Assembly (NCBI GenBank): GCA_948477625.1
Contig: CAOLNK010000013.1
Coordinates: 1-12,936, forward strand
Origin: an uncultured Candidatus Saccharibacteria bacterium
GTDB taxonomy: Bacteria; Patescibacteriota; Saccharimonadia; Saccharimonadales; Saccharimonadaceae
Reading direction: 5' to 3'
DNA length: 12,936 nt
The position numbers were made by a program, and so were the translations under genes. The notes beneath the pieces are model-generated. The model made no database searches and was not told where the DNA came from. It saw only the letters and a program-made list of their open reading frames with translations. Positions 1 to 6,509 of this stretch are shown one piece after another; position 1 is the first letter of the stretch; the number at the start of each line of letters is the position of its first letter.

Positions 1-46
1 CTGACGTCTACCCGTCACGCGGCCCGTACGAGCGCTGGTATGGTTT

Positions 47-85
47 CTCCCTCCGCTGCCTTAGTACTGTATTAGACATGTAGAG
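47..85 (-). repeat. Left arm of a 39-bp perfect inverted repeat
   Basis: The 39 bases here are the exact reverse complement of 12882-12920, and they sit almost at the two ends of the window. Similarity continues weakly outward: the next 16 outward bases on each side share a central ACCATA and a later GCG. Read on the minus strand, the repeat contains an ATG at 79 followed by 23 codons ending in TAG at 8 (peptide starting MSNTVLRQRRE). The right copy opens the same peptide but stops after 13 codons. No Shine-Dalgarno or good promoter precedes either ATG, so coding is doubtful. The first 60 bases are about two thirds G+C, unlike the AT-rich flank that follows. It could be a dispersed repeat at which an assembly broke, or a real inversion substrate. 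Confidence 0.85.
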
Positions 86-108
86 TGGGGAGATGTGCTC
101 TAATTCTA

Positions 109-137
109 TTGACAAAAGTACAAATCTGTGATAGAAT
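109..137 (+). promoter_or_regulatory. Sigma70-type promoter of the DapB-like unit
   Basis: A perfect -35 TTGACA (109-114) is followed, after a 17-bp spacer, by the -10 box TAGAAT (132-137). Transcription would start near 144. This leaves a 5' leader of about 220 nt before the DapB-like ATG at 365, with a strong Shine-Dalgarno and a small ORF inside it. It is the best-matching -35/-10 pair I found in the window. Confidence 0.75.
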
Positions 138-199
138 GGTGGTATAAGTACCTAGAATTTGCTTAAATTTCAAGAACAGACTATAAGGAGGGGATAATT

Positions 200-345
200 A
201 TGAGTGAAAATGGCAAATTAATCGGGTAAGTACCCCTGAGCGTATCTTTGATAAGGTTCAGAAGGAGATGGCTCAGCCAGTCGGCGTCTTTGTATTTGGT
301 GCGGACTGCGATTTTAAAAATGAAATTGCAAGTGAATTGTGGTAG
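200..345 (+). other. Small ORF in the leader, apparently broken by a frameshift
   Basis: A strong Shine-Dalgarno (TAAGGAGGGG, 184-193) precedes ATG 200, which opens a nine-codon ORF, MSENGKLIG, ending in TAA at 227-229. From about 226 the -1 frame is open to TAG 343-345 and looks protein-like (STPERIFDKVQKEMAQPVGV... ending ...EIASELW). The original frame over the same stretch looks non-coding (Arg/Trp/Leu-rich). If the two frames are joined, the product is about 48 aa. The ATG at 268 inside the second frame has its AAGGAG directly abutting it, so it is a poor independent start. Explanations are a one-base sequencing or assembly error, a decaying gene, or a true short leader peptide. I do not see a canonical XXXYYYZ slippery heptamer. 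I do not recognise the protein. Confidence 0.45.
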
Positions 346-364
346 AAGAATAGGAGGACAAGAT

Positions 365-1126
365 ATGGAGAAAGTAAGAGTTTTATGGAGTGGACTGACG
401 GGGCGTACAGGTAGAGAGGCAATATCGGAAGTCAGAAAGATGGATGATATCGAGATTGTAGGCGGTATCACGCGGCGGTTAACTGGCGCTATGGACTTTG
501 ATTTGGGCGTTGGTTGTAGCAAATGGTATTGCTATGACGATATTGCTAATCCACTGAAAGCGCGTCCGGAAGGTTTTGATGTGATTGTGGATTTTTCGCA
601 TCCGGATTGCTTTGAGCAGGTTGTAGAATTGGCCGTGCGTACGCACGTTCCACTAATTAGTGGAACGTCAGGTTTGTCTAATCGTCAGATGGCGATGCTT
701 TATGATGCTGCAAGTCGGATACCGGTTTTTCGTGGGGGTAATTTCCGGTTTAAGGTGAAGAAATTTATTGATGAGGCGGTGGAATTGGCTAAGATGCAGA
801 ATGGGTATTTTACTCTTTATGAAAATTTCTATGAGGGCAAGAGTTTACCGAGTGAAACTTCAAAAGTAATTCAGCGCAGATTCGGTGAAGAAGTCGGAAA
901 AACGATTGAAGTGCATTCTTTGGCGAATCTCCCGAAGAAAGGCTTACCATGTGATTGGCGGATTGATTTGGGCACGGAGTTGCGTAATAATTTACATTGT
1001 CATACAGAAGGCTTTTCTGAGCTTGCACATGATGTGCTACGGATTGCAGCAATTATGCCTAAGATACCGCGTTCACCCGGCCATTTATGGTCGTTAGACG
1101 AGATTTGGGACGGATTAAGAGTCTAA
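365..1126 (+). CDS. dapB: Divergent DapB-like (4-hydroxy-tetrahydrodipicolinate reductase family) protein
   Basis: This 253-aa protein resembles DapB, the NAD(P)H-dependent reductase of the lysine/diaminopimelate pathway. The start at 365 is chosen because AGGAGG (352-357) lies 7 nt upstream. Visible family features are an N-terminal Rossmann motif (SGLTGRTGRE, residues 9-18), DFSHPD (76-81), SGTSGLS (99-105, matching the family GTTGF) and GGNFRF (124-129, matching NFS). The length is near the usual 240-270. The oddity is the signature E-x-H-H-x-x-K-x-D-A-P-S-G-T: here it reads ENFYEGKSLPSETS (153-166). The two catalytic-region histidines are Phe-Tyr, while the Lys and a PS-x-T remnant are kept. 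No other lysine or DAP gene is nearby. Family membership is fairly safe, but the canonical activity is doubtful. It may be a repurposed imine reductase or act on another substrate. Confidence 0.75.
   Translation: MEKVRVLWSGLTGRTGREAISEVRKMDDIEIVGGITRRLTGAMDFDLGVGCSKWYCYDDIANPLKARPEGFDVIVDFSHPDCFEQVVELAVRTHVPLISGTSGLSNRQMAMLYDAASRIPVFRGGNFRFKVKKFIDEAVELAKMQNGYFTLYENFYEGKSLPSETSKVIQRRFGEEVGKTIEVHSLANLPKKGLPCDWRIDLGTELRNNLHCHTEGFSELAHDVLRIAAIMPKIPRSPGHLWSLDEIWDGLRV
634..668. repeat. Two overlapping perfect palindromes inside the DapB-like gene
   Basis: Positions 645-668 form a 24-bp perfect palindrome (half-site ACGTTCCACTAA). Positions 634-647 form a 14-bp perfect palindrome (CGTGCGTACGCACG), and the two share ACG at 645-647. 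Both lie inside the coding sequence, around the codons for RTHVPLISGTSG. A 24-bp perfect palindrome is unlikely by chance in 13 kb: 4 to the minus 12 per centre, roughly one in a thousand for the whole window. The role is unknown; it could be an mRNA hairpin, a protein-binding site, or coincidence constrained by codons. Confidence 0.8.
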
Positions 1127-1154
1127 TTTTGCAATTTTATAAGATTATGAAGAT

Positions 1155-1186
1155 TCCCTGCCGGGTTATATCGACAGGGAGTTTTT
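1155..1186 (+). terminator. Rho-independent terminator of the DapB-like unit
   Basis: The stem TCCCTGCCG (1155-1163) pairs with CGACAGGGA (1172-1180) with one mismatch and an 8-nt loop, and is followed by G and TTTTT (1182-1186) on the plus strand. It lies 28 nt past the DapB-like stop and touches the ruvC stop codon. On the minus strand the hairpin has no good T run, so it is mainly a plus-strand terminator. Confidence 0.8.
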
Positions 1187-1667
1187 ATTGGTCAGTTTTA
1201 GCAACGAAAGAGTGTACGATGGCAACGGCGAGGGCGTCAGCGGCATCGTCGGGTTTGGGTGCAGTTTTGAGGCCAAAATGTAGGCGCACCATTTCTTGCA
1301 TTTGTTTCTTGTGGGCGTGGCCATCGCCAGAAATAGCCATTTTGATTTGGTTTGGTGCGTATTCAAAGGTAGGCAGACCACATTGTTTGGCTACCAGCAG
1401 ACAAACGCCACGGGCTTCGGCGACAGAAATACCGGTAGTGATGTTCTGTTTAAAAAACAGTTTTTCGATTGCCATGACTTCGGGCTTGTCTTGCTTGATA
1501 ATCTCGTGCAGAGATTCGTAAATATCCAGTAGGCGGTCGGCAAGCGGCGTGTGGGGTGGCGTGGTGATAACACCGTAATCGATGGCTTTGCGACCTTCGA
1601 TTACACCGAAGCCGCAGATACCAGTGCCGGGATCGATACCAAGAATGCGGCTAGCAGTTTTATTCAT
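1185..1667 (-). CDS. ruvC: Crossover junction endodeoxyribonuclease RuvC
   Basis: RuvC is the Holliday-junction resolvase, a dimeric Mg-dependent nuclease with an RNase H-like fold that works with RuvAB. The 160-aa protein has the usual family length. The four acidic catalytic positions are visible: Asp11 in GIDPG, Glu68 in AIEKLFF, and Asp141 and Asp144 in KPDDAADALA. The start at ATG 1667 fits family N-termini (ILGIDPG close to the start). It overlaps the 3' end of radA by 8 nt, so translation is probably coupled; no clear Shine-Dalgarno is seen. An ATG at 1673 in the same frame is an alternative, adding two residues. The 3' end abuts the opposing terminator of the DapB-like gene. Confidence 0.95.
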   Translation of the reverse strand: MNKTASRILGIDPGTGICGFGVIEGRKAIDYGVITTPPHTPLADRLLDIYESLHEIIKQDKPEVMAIEKLFFKQNITTGISVAEARGVCLLVAKQCGLPTFEYAPNQIKMAISGDGHAHKKQMQEMVRLHFGLKTAPKPDDAADALAVAIVHSFVAKTDQ

Positions 1668-3015
1668 TAACATACTCAATTAGAGTTGTTCTTAAATCGC
1701 GAACTGGGATGACGAATTTGTCTTTGACGGTGGCGGGAGCAATAGCATGAGAGAAACCAAGTTTTTTAGCTTCAGAAATGCGCTGGTCGGGGCGAAAGGC
1801 GGAGCGGACTTCTCCGCCGAGGCCGACTTCGCCAAAAACTACAAAATCCTCGGACAACTTGCGTCCGGCCACGGCGGAAGCAATTGCCAGACAAACTGCA
1901 AGGTCGGCAGCGGAATCTTGGAGTTTGAGCCCACCAACAACATTGATAAATACATCTTTGTCGTTTAATTTGAGTTTGGTACGGCGTTCAATCACGGCAA
2001 TGAGGAGATTAAGACGATTAAGGTCAAATCCGGAAGCTGTGCGCTTGGGGTAGCCAAAATTAGTTGGTGTGACAAGGGCTTGAATTTCTACTAAAATTGG
2101 CCTGGTTCCCTCTAGTGTGGCGAGGATAATGGAGCCGTCGGTATTTTGACGTTCGGCCAGAAGGGCGGCAGAAGGGTTTTCTACCTCGGCCAGACCAGAT
2201 TGGTTCATTTCGAAAATTGCGGCTTCGGTGGTGGAGCCAAAACGGTTTTTGATGGCGCGGATAATCTTGAAGCCTCCATAACGGTCGCCCTCAAAGTTAA
2301 GTACGATGTCAACCAAGTGCTCAAGGACTTTTGGCCCGGCCAAAGTTCCCTCTTTGGTGACGTGGCCGACGATAATCACAGCAGTATCGGATACCTTGGC
2401 AGCACGGATAATTAAATTGCCACAGTTAGTGACCTGAGAAACTCCACCAGGAGCAGAAGCGATTTCGGCAATGGTGAGAGTTTGGATTGAGTCGACAATT
2501 ACAAGGTCGAACTCGCCTTCTTCGATGGTTTTGGCAATATCGTTGGCGGAGGTGGAGCTGGCGAATTTGAGATTGTCAGATTCGGCGCCGAGGCGAATGG
2601 CGCGGAGCTTGACTTGGCCAGCGGATTCCTCTCCTGAGATATATAAGACTTTGCGATCTTTGGCGATGGTAGCGCAGATTTGCATGAGGAGGGTGGATTT
2701 ACCAATACCGGGCTGGCCAGCAAGTAGAGCAACCGAGCCGAGCAGGATCCCGCCGCCAAGTACATTATCTAAATCCTGGAAGCCAGTGCTAAGGCGGTCT
2801 TTTTCATTAGAAACCTCGAGGTCGTTGATGGAAACAAAATCTAGTTGTTTGCCAGAGAGTTGGCTACGGCCTATGGCGGACTTTTCTTCGCGGCTAGCGT
2901 CATCGAATTGCTGGATTAGTGAACTCCAAGCACCACATTTATTGCAGCGTCCGGTCCAGTTTTTATAGATGGCGCCACATTGTTGGCAAGAATATTGAAC
3001 ATGAGATTTAGCCAT
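1660..3015 (-). CDS. radA: DNA repair protein RadA (Sms)
   Basis: RadA is a RecA-like, hexameric DnaB-type ATPase/helicase that promotes branch migration in recombinational repair. The 451-aa protein is full length. It shows the N-terminal four-Cys zinc finger (C10, C13, C24, C27), Walker A GQPGIGKST (100-108), Walker B LVIVDS (171-176), the RadA-specific KNRFG motif (256-260) and a C-terminal Lon-protease-like domain (about 290-451). There is no Shine-Dalgarno before the ATG. Instead an extended -10 box ends 6 nt upstream, so a leaderless transcript is predicted. The gene lies 15 nt after the CBS-domain gene and overlaps ruvC, forming a recombination pair with it. Read-through from the CBS gene is also possible. 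Confidence 0.97.
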   Translation of the reverse strand: MAKSHVQYSCQQCGAIYKNWTGRCNKCGAWSSLIQQFDDASREEKSAIGRSQLSGKQLDFVSINDLEVSNEKDRLSTGFQDLDNVLGGGILLGSVALLAGQPGIGKSTLLMQICATIAKDRKVLYISGEESAGQVKLRAIRLGAESDNLKFASSTSANDIAKTIEEGEFDLVIVDSIQTLTIAEIASAPGGVSQVTNCGNLIIRAAKVSDTAVIIVGHVTKEGTLAGPKVLEHLVDIVLNFEGDRYGGFKIIRAIKNRFGSTTEAAIFEMNQSGLAEVENPSAALLAERQNTDGSIILATLEGTRPILVEIQALVTPTNFGYPKRTASGFDLNRLNLLIAVIERRTKLKLNDKDVFINVVGGLKLQDSAADLAVCLAIASAVAGRKLSEDFVVFGEVGLGGEVRSAFRPDQRISEAKKLGFSHAIAPATVKDKFVIPVRDLRTTLIEYVNE

Positions 3016-3021
3016 ATGACA

Positions 3022-3030
3022 ATTATAGCA
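3022..3030 (-). promoter_or_regulatory. Extended -10 promoter giving a leaderless radA mRNA
   Basis: On the minus strand TGCTATAAT (TG at 3030-3029, TATAAT 3027-3022) is a perfect extended -10 element. Exactly 6 nt separate it from the radA ATG, so the expected +1 is the A of the start codon. I see no -35 consensus at the proper distance, where the sequence is the coding end of the CBS gene. The element directly abuts that gene's TAA stop. Confidence 0.75.
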
Positions 3031-3801
3031 TTATTTGCGTTTGGCTACGGCTAGTCGGTCACTATCGTGGTCAAAGTTGTCAGAAGGAGTTTCGCCAAGA
3101 AGATAATCGACAAGCATTTGATAGGTGAGCATACCAACAATGCGCTCGTAATGGTCTACTACAAGGAAAAAGTAGGAATTGGTGCGCAAAAAGGCAGCCA
3201 GAGCTTGATTAAGCGTATAATCGTCGCGTACATAGCAAATTTTGGGGTCGATGATGTCCTGGACGTTGCGAGTTTCTTTGATTTCGAGATTATTGAAAGA
3301 AGTGGTGTGGACTAGGCCAATAATTTGTCGTTGCTTATTGAGTACAGGAAAATGTTGAAAACCAGAGCGATAGAGGCGGTCGAGTGTGAGTGGACCTAAA
3401 ACTTCATCAGCTTGGACGTATGTAATTGCGGATTTTGGTAGCATGATTTCGGAAACTTTGACCGTAGGAAAGTTCATAATAGTGGCGATGACGTGACGTT
3501 CGCGTGTACTCAAGACTGAACGTGGCGTGCGTTTGAGTAAATTAAGAAAGTCGGCTATAGAATTGGGAGTATAATCTTTGGGTACGGGAGTATGATTTTT
3601 GTTGTCGGATTTCACCTCTGTAATTGGGGTAGTTTTGGTGGGAGTATGTTTGTCATGCTTTGAGGTACGATATTTTTGTAGTTTTGGGTCGATCCAGTGT
3701 GTAAAACCGGTGAGAAAGGCAACTTTGAGCTTGTGAAAACCAGTGCAGAGCCAATGCCAGAAGCCTTTGATGAGGGTAAGCACGCGGTGTAAGATATCCA
3801 T
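3031..3801 (-). CDS. CBS-domain pair protein (CorC/CNNM-like cytosolic part)
   Basis: This 256-aa protein has an N-terminal aromatic, amphipathic stretch (about 1-45), a polar Lys/Thr/Pro-rich linker (45-80), and a tandem CBS pair (about 110-235). The sequence before and into the first CBS domain (RERHVIATIMNFPTVKVSEIMLP) is the pattern found in CorC/HlyC and CNNM-type transporters. The CNNM membrane domain and the C-terminal transporter-associated domain are both missing. CBS pairs usually bind adenosyl nucleotides and act as regulatory modules. The partner is unknown; the N-terminal helix may attach it to a membrane or a protein. An ideal extended -10 lies 6 nt before the ATG and no Shine-Dalgarno is present. 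The gene is immediately upstream of radA and ruvC. Confidence 0.85.
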   Translation of the reverse strand: MDILHRVLTLIKGFWHWLCTGFHKLKVAFLTGFTHWIDPKLQKYRTSKHDKHTPTKTTPITEVKSDNKNHTPVPKDYTPNSIADFLNLLKRTPRSVLSTRERHVIATIMNFPTVKVSEIMLPKSAITYVQADEVLGPLTLDRLYRSGFQHFPVLNKQRQIIGLVHTTSFNNLEIKETRNVQDIIDPKICYVRDDYTLNQALAAFLRTNSYFFLVVDHYERIVGMLTYQMLVDYLLGETPSDNFDHDSDRLAVAKRK

Positions 3802-3807
3802 AAGTTG

Positions 3808-3816
3808 ATTATATCA
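3808..3816 (-). promoter_or_regulatory. Extended -10 promoter giving a leaderless CBS-gene mRNA
   Basis: On the minus strand TGATATAAT (3816-3808) is followed by 6 nt (CAACTT) and then the ATG at 3801. The geometry is identical to the radA promoter. The predicted +1 is the A of ATG. It lies just downstream of the terminator at 3822-3856. Confidence 0.75.
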
Positions 3817-3821
3817 TGGTG

Positions 3822-3856
3822 AACAAAAAAGCCCTATATCTGTCAGGATATAGGGC
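3822..3856 (-). terminator. Rho-independent terminator behind the 31-codon gene
   Basis: A perfect 10-bp stem (GCCCTATATC at 3831-3840 with GATATAGGGC at 3847-3856) with a 6-nt loop is followed on the minus strand by TTTTTTGTT (3830-3822). It lies 10 nt after the stop of the small gene at 3867-3962, and separates that unit from the CBS/radA/ruvC block. Confidence 0.9.
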
Positions 3857-3866
3857 AAGTGCGAAA

Positions 3867-3962
3867 CTAAAGATTCGGCTTAATCTCAATGAACTCTTGC
3901 CAAGGAGCCGGTGGAAATTGTGGCTCACGGCGAGTTTGAGTATGCTTGGGCTTTATACGCAT
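3867..3962 (-). CDS. Small protein of 31 aa, unknown function
   Basis: An ATG at 3962 opens 31 codons ending in TAG (3867-3869). The peptide begins MRIKPKHTQTRREP and ends in FIEIKPNL. It is basic at the N-terminus and Pro/Phe/Trp-rich in the middle, with no membrane segment. The support is contextual. There is a Shine-Dalgarno AGGAG (3967-3971) 4 nt before the ATG, a plausible promoter at 4041-4069, and a textbook terminator starting 10 nt after the stop. The unit therefore has every part of a monocistronic gene of about 200 nt of RNA. The alternative is that the RNA itself is functional and the ORF incidental. I do not recognise a family. Confidence 0.6.
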   Translation of the reverse strand: MRIKPKHTQTRREPQFPPAPWQEFIEIKPNL

Positions 3963-4040
3963 AAATCTCCTGTTTAAATACTGTGTCCGGGAGAAGCAAC
4001 TTGTGTTGATATCGACCTTAATCCACGAACAACTTTATTT

Positions 4041-4069
4041 ATGGTAGCAAAGATTATGGTTTGAGGCAA
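4041..4069 (-). promoter_or_regulatory. Probable promoter of the 31-codon gene
   Basis: On the minus strand TTGCCT (4069-4064), a 17-nt spacer, then TACCAT (4046-4041) preceded by TGC form an extended -10 with a partial -35. The predicted start is near 4034, giving an untranslated leader of about 72 nt. The match is moderate in both boxes. Confidence 0.5.
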
Positions 4070-4082
4070 GCATAAGCATGTC

Positions 4083-4118
4083 GAAGATACTCCAGCCTTG
4101 CAGGACTGGAGTATCTTC
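4083..4118 (-). other. Strong hairpin just after the surface-protein gene
   Basis: A 13-bp perfect stem (GAAGATACTCCAG at 4083-4095 with its complement at 4106-4118) encloses a 10-nt loop that can itself pair CCT with AGG. It starts 9 nt past the TAA of the fibro-slime gene. No T run follows on the minus strand, so it is not a standard intrinsic terminator. It may be a transcript-stabilising 3' hairpin or a non-canonical terminator. Confidence 0.7.
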
Positions 4119-4127
4119 TAGGACAAA

Positions 4128-6302
4128 TTATTTTTTGGTCTTGCGAGTGCTTTTGGTGCTACGCGTAGCATGGGCATTGCGTGCAGTAGCCTTGGCCGAA
4201 GTGATCTTTTTAGTGGTAGGCATCTTAGGATGTTTCTTGGTGACACTTCGGGTGGCAAGATTCATATTCATGTATTTGCGGAGAGAGAACCAAGTGGCGA
4301 AGGAAGCGGCAAAGATGAGTAGCATTGCCATTACTAAACCTTGGGAAAGGATGATTTCGGCAAAGCCAACCTCAAATACGGCTGCAACGGCGTCCCTGAT
4401 GATTCCAGTATTTGGAACATAGGCAATTTCTCCTAGTGGACCGAGATATGTTAGGTCGCCATCGATAATGTCGGAGCCAGGAAGATTAGGAAGTACCGGC
4501 AGGACTGGTGGTAATGGAGTGTCAGGCTGAATTGGCTCTTCGGGCGTCGGGTCTATAGGTGTAGGGTTTTCAGGAGTGGTTTTGGTGTAATAAACGGTAT
4601 AGGTAGTATCTCCTTCGGGCATTATACCACTAACTTTGGAGTAGTCGGGGGTAAAGCCATCAATTTCGGGAGAGTCAATGCTGAAGTCGGCGCCGGAGGT
4701 GAGTTTTTCGGTGTGAGGTTCGGCAGCTGGTGTATCATCTCCTTTATAAAGATAATTAATCGTTAGATTATATTCTTGAGGTGTGATTTTACCTTCGTAG
4801 CTAACGGTGTCGTAGTCATAGGTGACGCCAGCAACACCATTGAGTGTGGTGTAGTAGCTGATTGTGCCAGTCATAGTGCCTGTATGATGACTAGTTTCAG
4901 CGAAGTAGCGGAAATAGATAGTGTCGCCTGGAGTGCCAGCTGGTGACATTGTGAGTGGAGTTTTAAGATTGAATCCGGTAGTGGTGCTACTTGGGGTGGA
5001 GATTTCTAGCGGTTTCCAGGAATCTTTGTCGTCTGGGGTAGTGCTGTAGTATAGAGTACTACTAGTCAACGGGATGAAACCTTCATTAGTTCCCTGTTCG
5101 GTGGTTTCTTCAATATAAGCCGCCAAACGCTCCAGATTGAGTTTATTTGCTGGATCGCGGTTAGTAATGCTTGTTTCAAATTGAACAAGTTTATTATCGG
5201 TGTCTTCGATTTGTCCAACAACTTCGCCCTTAATGTTACTATCGGCAGAAATGGGCCAGTTCATGTTGGTGATATTAATACGAGTATTAGACTCGGATGT
5301 ACTACGTTCGGCGTAGAAGAAATCGAGATTGACTACATCGCCAGGCTTGAAGTTGGTATAGATTGTGGTAGTTACTGGCTTGCGAGAACATTTATTTTCG
5401 ACTTGGCTGTTATAGATATCATAGCCAACTAAGCGTGGGTCGGAGACTGTTTGGCGGCAAGCTTGGTCGGCAACGTTATTTACAGTAGATACGACGTTGC
5501 CTTGAGCATTGATGGTGAAATTCCCCTCTGTATCCATATGAAGGCCACCGAGATCTAGGACAAGTTGACCATTGAGAAACACCCATACATCGTCATCACC
5601 ACTGAACCAGAACTGTTCAGTGCCGTCGGCGCTGATTTTCATTGGAATGCGCATATGAGCAGTGAAGTGGAAATTATGGCCAGTTTTAGTGGTTTCGTCG
5701 CTATTGGAGAAATTGACATCATCTAGTGGAAAAGTGCCTTTGCTACCATACTCGTAGGAGTTGTTGCCCGCGCGATGGAAGACTACTTCACGATCATAGC
5801 GTTTAGAAATTTGGTTACCATTAGCATCGTAGGCTTCATGGAACCAACGGTAGAAATTGTCTGTAGGTAATACAGGGTCGTGACCGATGACGTTTGCAGT
5901 AAAAACATCGTGGTAGGCCGCCCAAGCATCGCTACTGTTGGAATAGCTAGGTACGGGTAAACCATCACTGCCAAGACGATTTTTGACAACATTACGAATG
6001 ATGCCTTTAGCATAGAGACGGCATAGCGACCATTCAAATTGGCGGTTAGGATCGTTACAATTTTCTTGCCTTTGATCCCAATAAGTAATAGGAATTGTAA
6101 TAGTATCGGGATTTCCGAGCGAAGCAGCTTTCCAAGAAGCTGGGATGCCGTTTTCATTGGCAATGGTTTCGAGCGACATTGCGCGTACCAATGATGATAC
6201 ACCAATAATCGTTAATATTAAGAATGAGGCGCAAGCAAAAACGCGTGCAATAGAGCCGATGCGGCGCTTCATGAGTTTCTGTTTAGTCTTCTTTGATACC
6301 AT
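4128..6302 (-). CDS. Secreted fibro-slime/MucBP surface protein with C-terminal membrane anchor
   Basis: This is a 724-aa envelope protein. Residues 17-41 form a signal peptide or anchor after a basic N-terminus. Residues about 110-350 match the fibro-slime/PA14-like domain, with FSGDDDVWVFLNGQLVLDLG (about 232-252) and FFYAERSTSESN (about 325-340). A linker or Ig-like region follows (350-505). A MucBP-type repeat is at about 509-570 (INYLYKGDD ... GFTPDYSKVSG), then a Pro-rich stalk (572-605), a VPNTG motif (about 629-633), a transmembrane helix (about 647-672) and a long Lys/Thr/Arg-rich tail (to 724). Such domains are carbohydrate- or adhesion-related in other bacteria, so a role in attachment is inferred. 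The VPNTG resembles a sortase signal, but the 14-residue gap before the helix and the 50-residue tail are atypical. The start is supported by AAGG 8 nt upstream and a good promoter. Confidence 0.88.
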   Translation of the reverse strand: MVSKKTKQKLMKRRIGSIARVFACASFLILTIIGVSSLVRAMSLETIANENGIPASWKAASLGNPDTITIPITYWDQRQENCNDPNRQFEWSLCRLYAKGIIRNVVKNRLGSDGLPVPSYSNSSDAWAAYHDVFTANVIGHDPVLPTDNFYRWFHEAYDANGNQISKRYDREVVFHRAGNNSYEYGSKGTFPLDDVNFSNSDETTKTGHNFHFTAHMRIPMKISADGTEQFWFSGDDDVWVFLNGQLVLDLGGLHMDTEGNFTINAQGNVVSTVNNVADQACRQTVSDPRLVGYDIYNSQVENKCSRKPVTTTIYTNFKPGDVVNLDFFYAERSTSESNTRINITNMNWPISADSNIKGEVVGQIEDTDNKLVQFETSITNRDPANKLNLERLAAYIEETTEQGTNEGFIPLTSSTLYYSTTPDDKDSWKPLEISTPSSTTTGFNLKTPLTMSPAGTPGDTIYFRYFAETSHHTGTMTGTISYYTTLNGVAGVTYDYDTVSYEGKITPQEYNLTINYLYKGDDTPAAEPHTEKLTSGADFSIDSPEIDGFTPDYSKVSGIMPEGDTTYTVYYTKTTPENPTPIDPTPEEPIQPDTPLPPVLPVLPNLPGSDIIDGDLTYLGPLGEIAYVPNTGIIRDAVAAVFEVGFAEIILSQGLVMAMLLIFAASFATWFSLRKYMNMNLATRSVTKKHPKMPTTKKITSAKATARNAHATRSTKSTRKTKK

Positions 6303-6333
6303 ATAATTAACCTTAATTATAATCTATGCGTTT

Positions 6334-6362
6334 ATTGTAATTGATTTTTGGGGTAAGGTCAA
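6334..6362 (-). promoter_or_regulatory. Promoter of the fibro-slime gene
   Basis: On the minus strand TTGACC (6362-6357), a 17-bp spacer and TACAAT (6339-6334) form a near-consensus sigma70 promoter. The start near 6327 leaves a 25-nt leader with AAGG as Shine-Dalgarno. A second TATAAT lies at 6321-6316, but it would start transcription after the AAGG and has no matching -35. Confidence 0.65.
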
Positions 6363-6386
6363 GCGGGATATGGAAGATTTAGGTGC

Positions 6387-6416
6387 TTGTGCGTAGGTAT
6401 GGTTATAGGGTATAAT
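6387..6416 (+). promoter_or_regulatory. Promoter of the methyltransferase-like gene
   Basis: TTGTGC (6387-6392), an 18-bp spacer and a perfect TATAAT (6411-6416) lie in the divergent spacer. The predicted start near 6423 leaves a leader of about 87 nt, AT-rich with no obvious hairpin, ending in the Shine-Dalgarno TAGGAGGT. Confidence 0.55.
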
Positions 6417-6509
6417 ATATATGTAAGTGATTGGGTGGTGGGAGTAATTTTATATTAATATATCTATCGCTTAGTTACTTAACATTTTATTATAGGAGGT
6501 GCATTTAGT

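Noticed and set aside
1..60. tRNA or rRNA fragment in the GC-rich left end
   Set aside because: I could not fold a cloverleaf or recognise conserved rRNA sequence there.
248..364. N-terminal extension of the DapB-like protein to 292 aa
   Set aside because: The extension is Arg/Trp/Leu-rich and unlike DapB N-termini. The Rossmann motif starts just after ATG 365, which has a good AGGAGG.
810..1097. Open frames of 70-80 codons on both strands inside the DapB-like gene
   Set aside because: They lie wholly within a gene with clear family motifs, lack Shine-Dalgarno sites, and have shadow-like composition.
2471..2968. A 165-codon plus-strand frame opposite radA
   Set aside because: It is antisense to a highly conserved gene with intact motifs; it reflects third-position bias and has no start signals.
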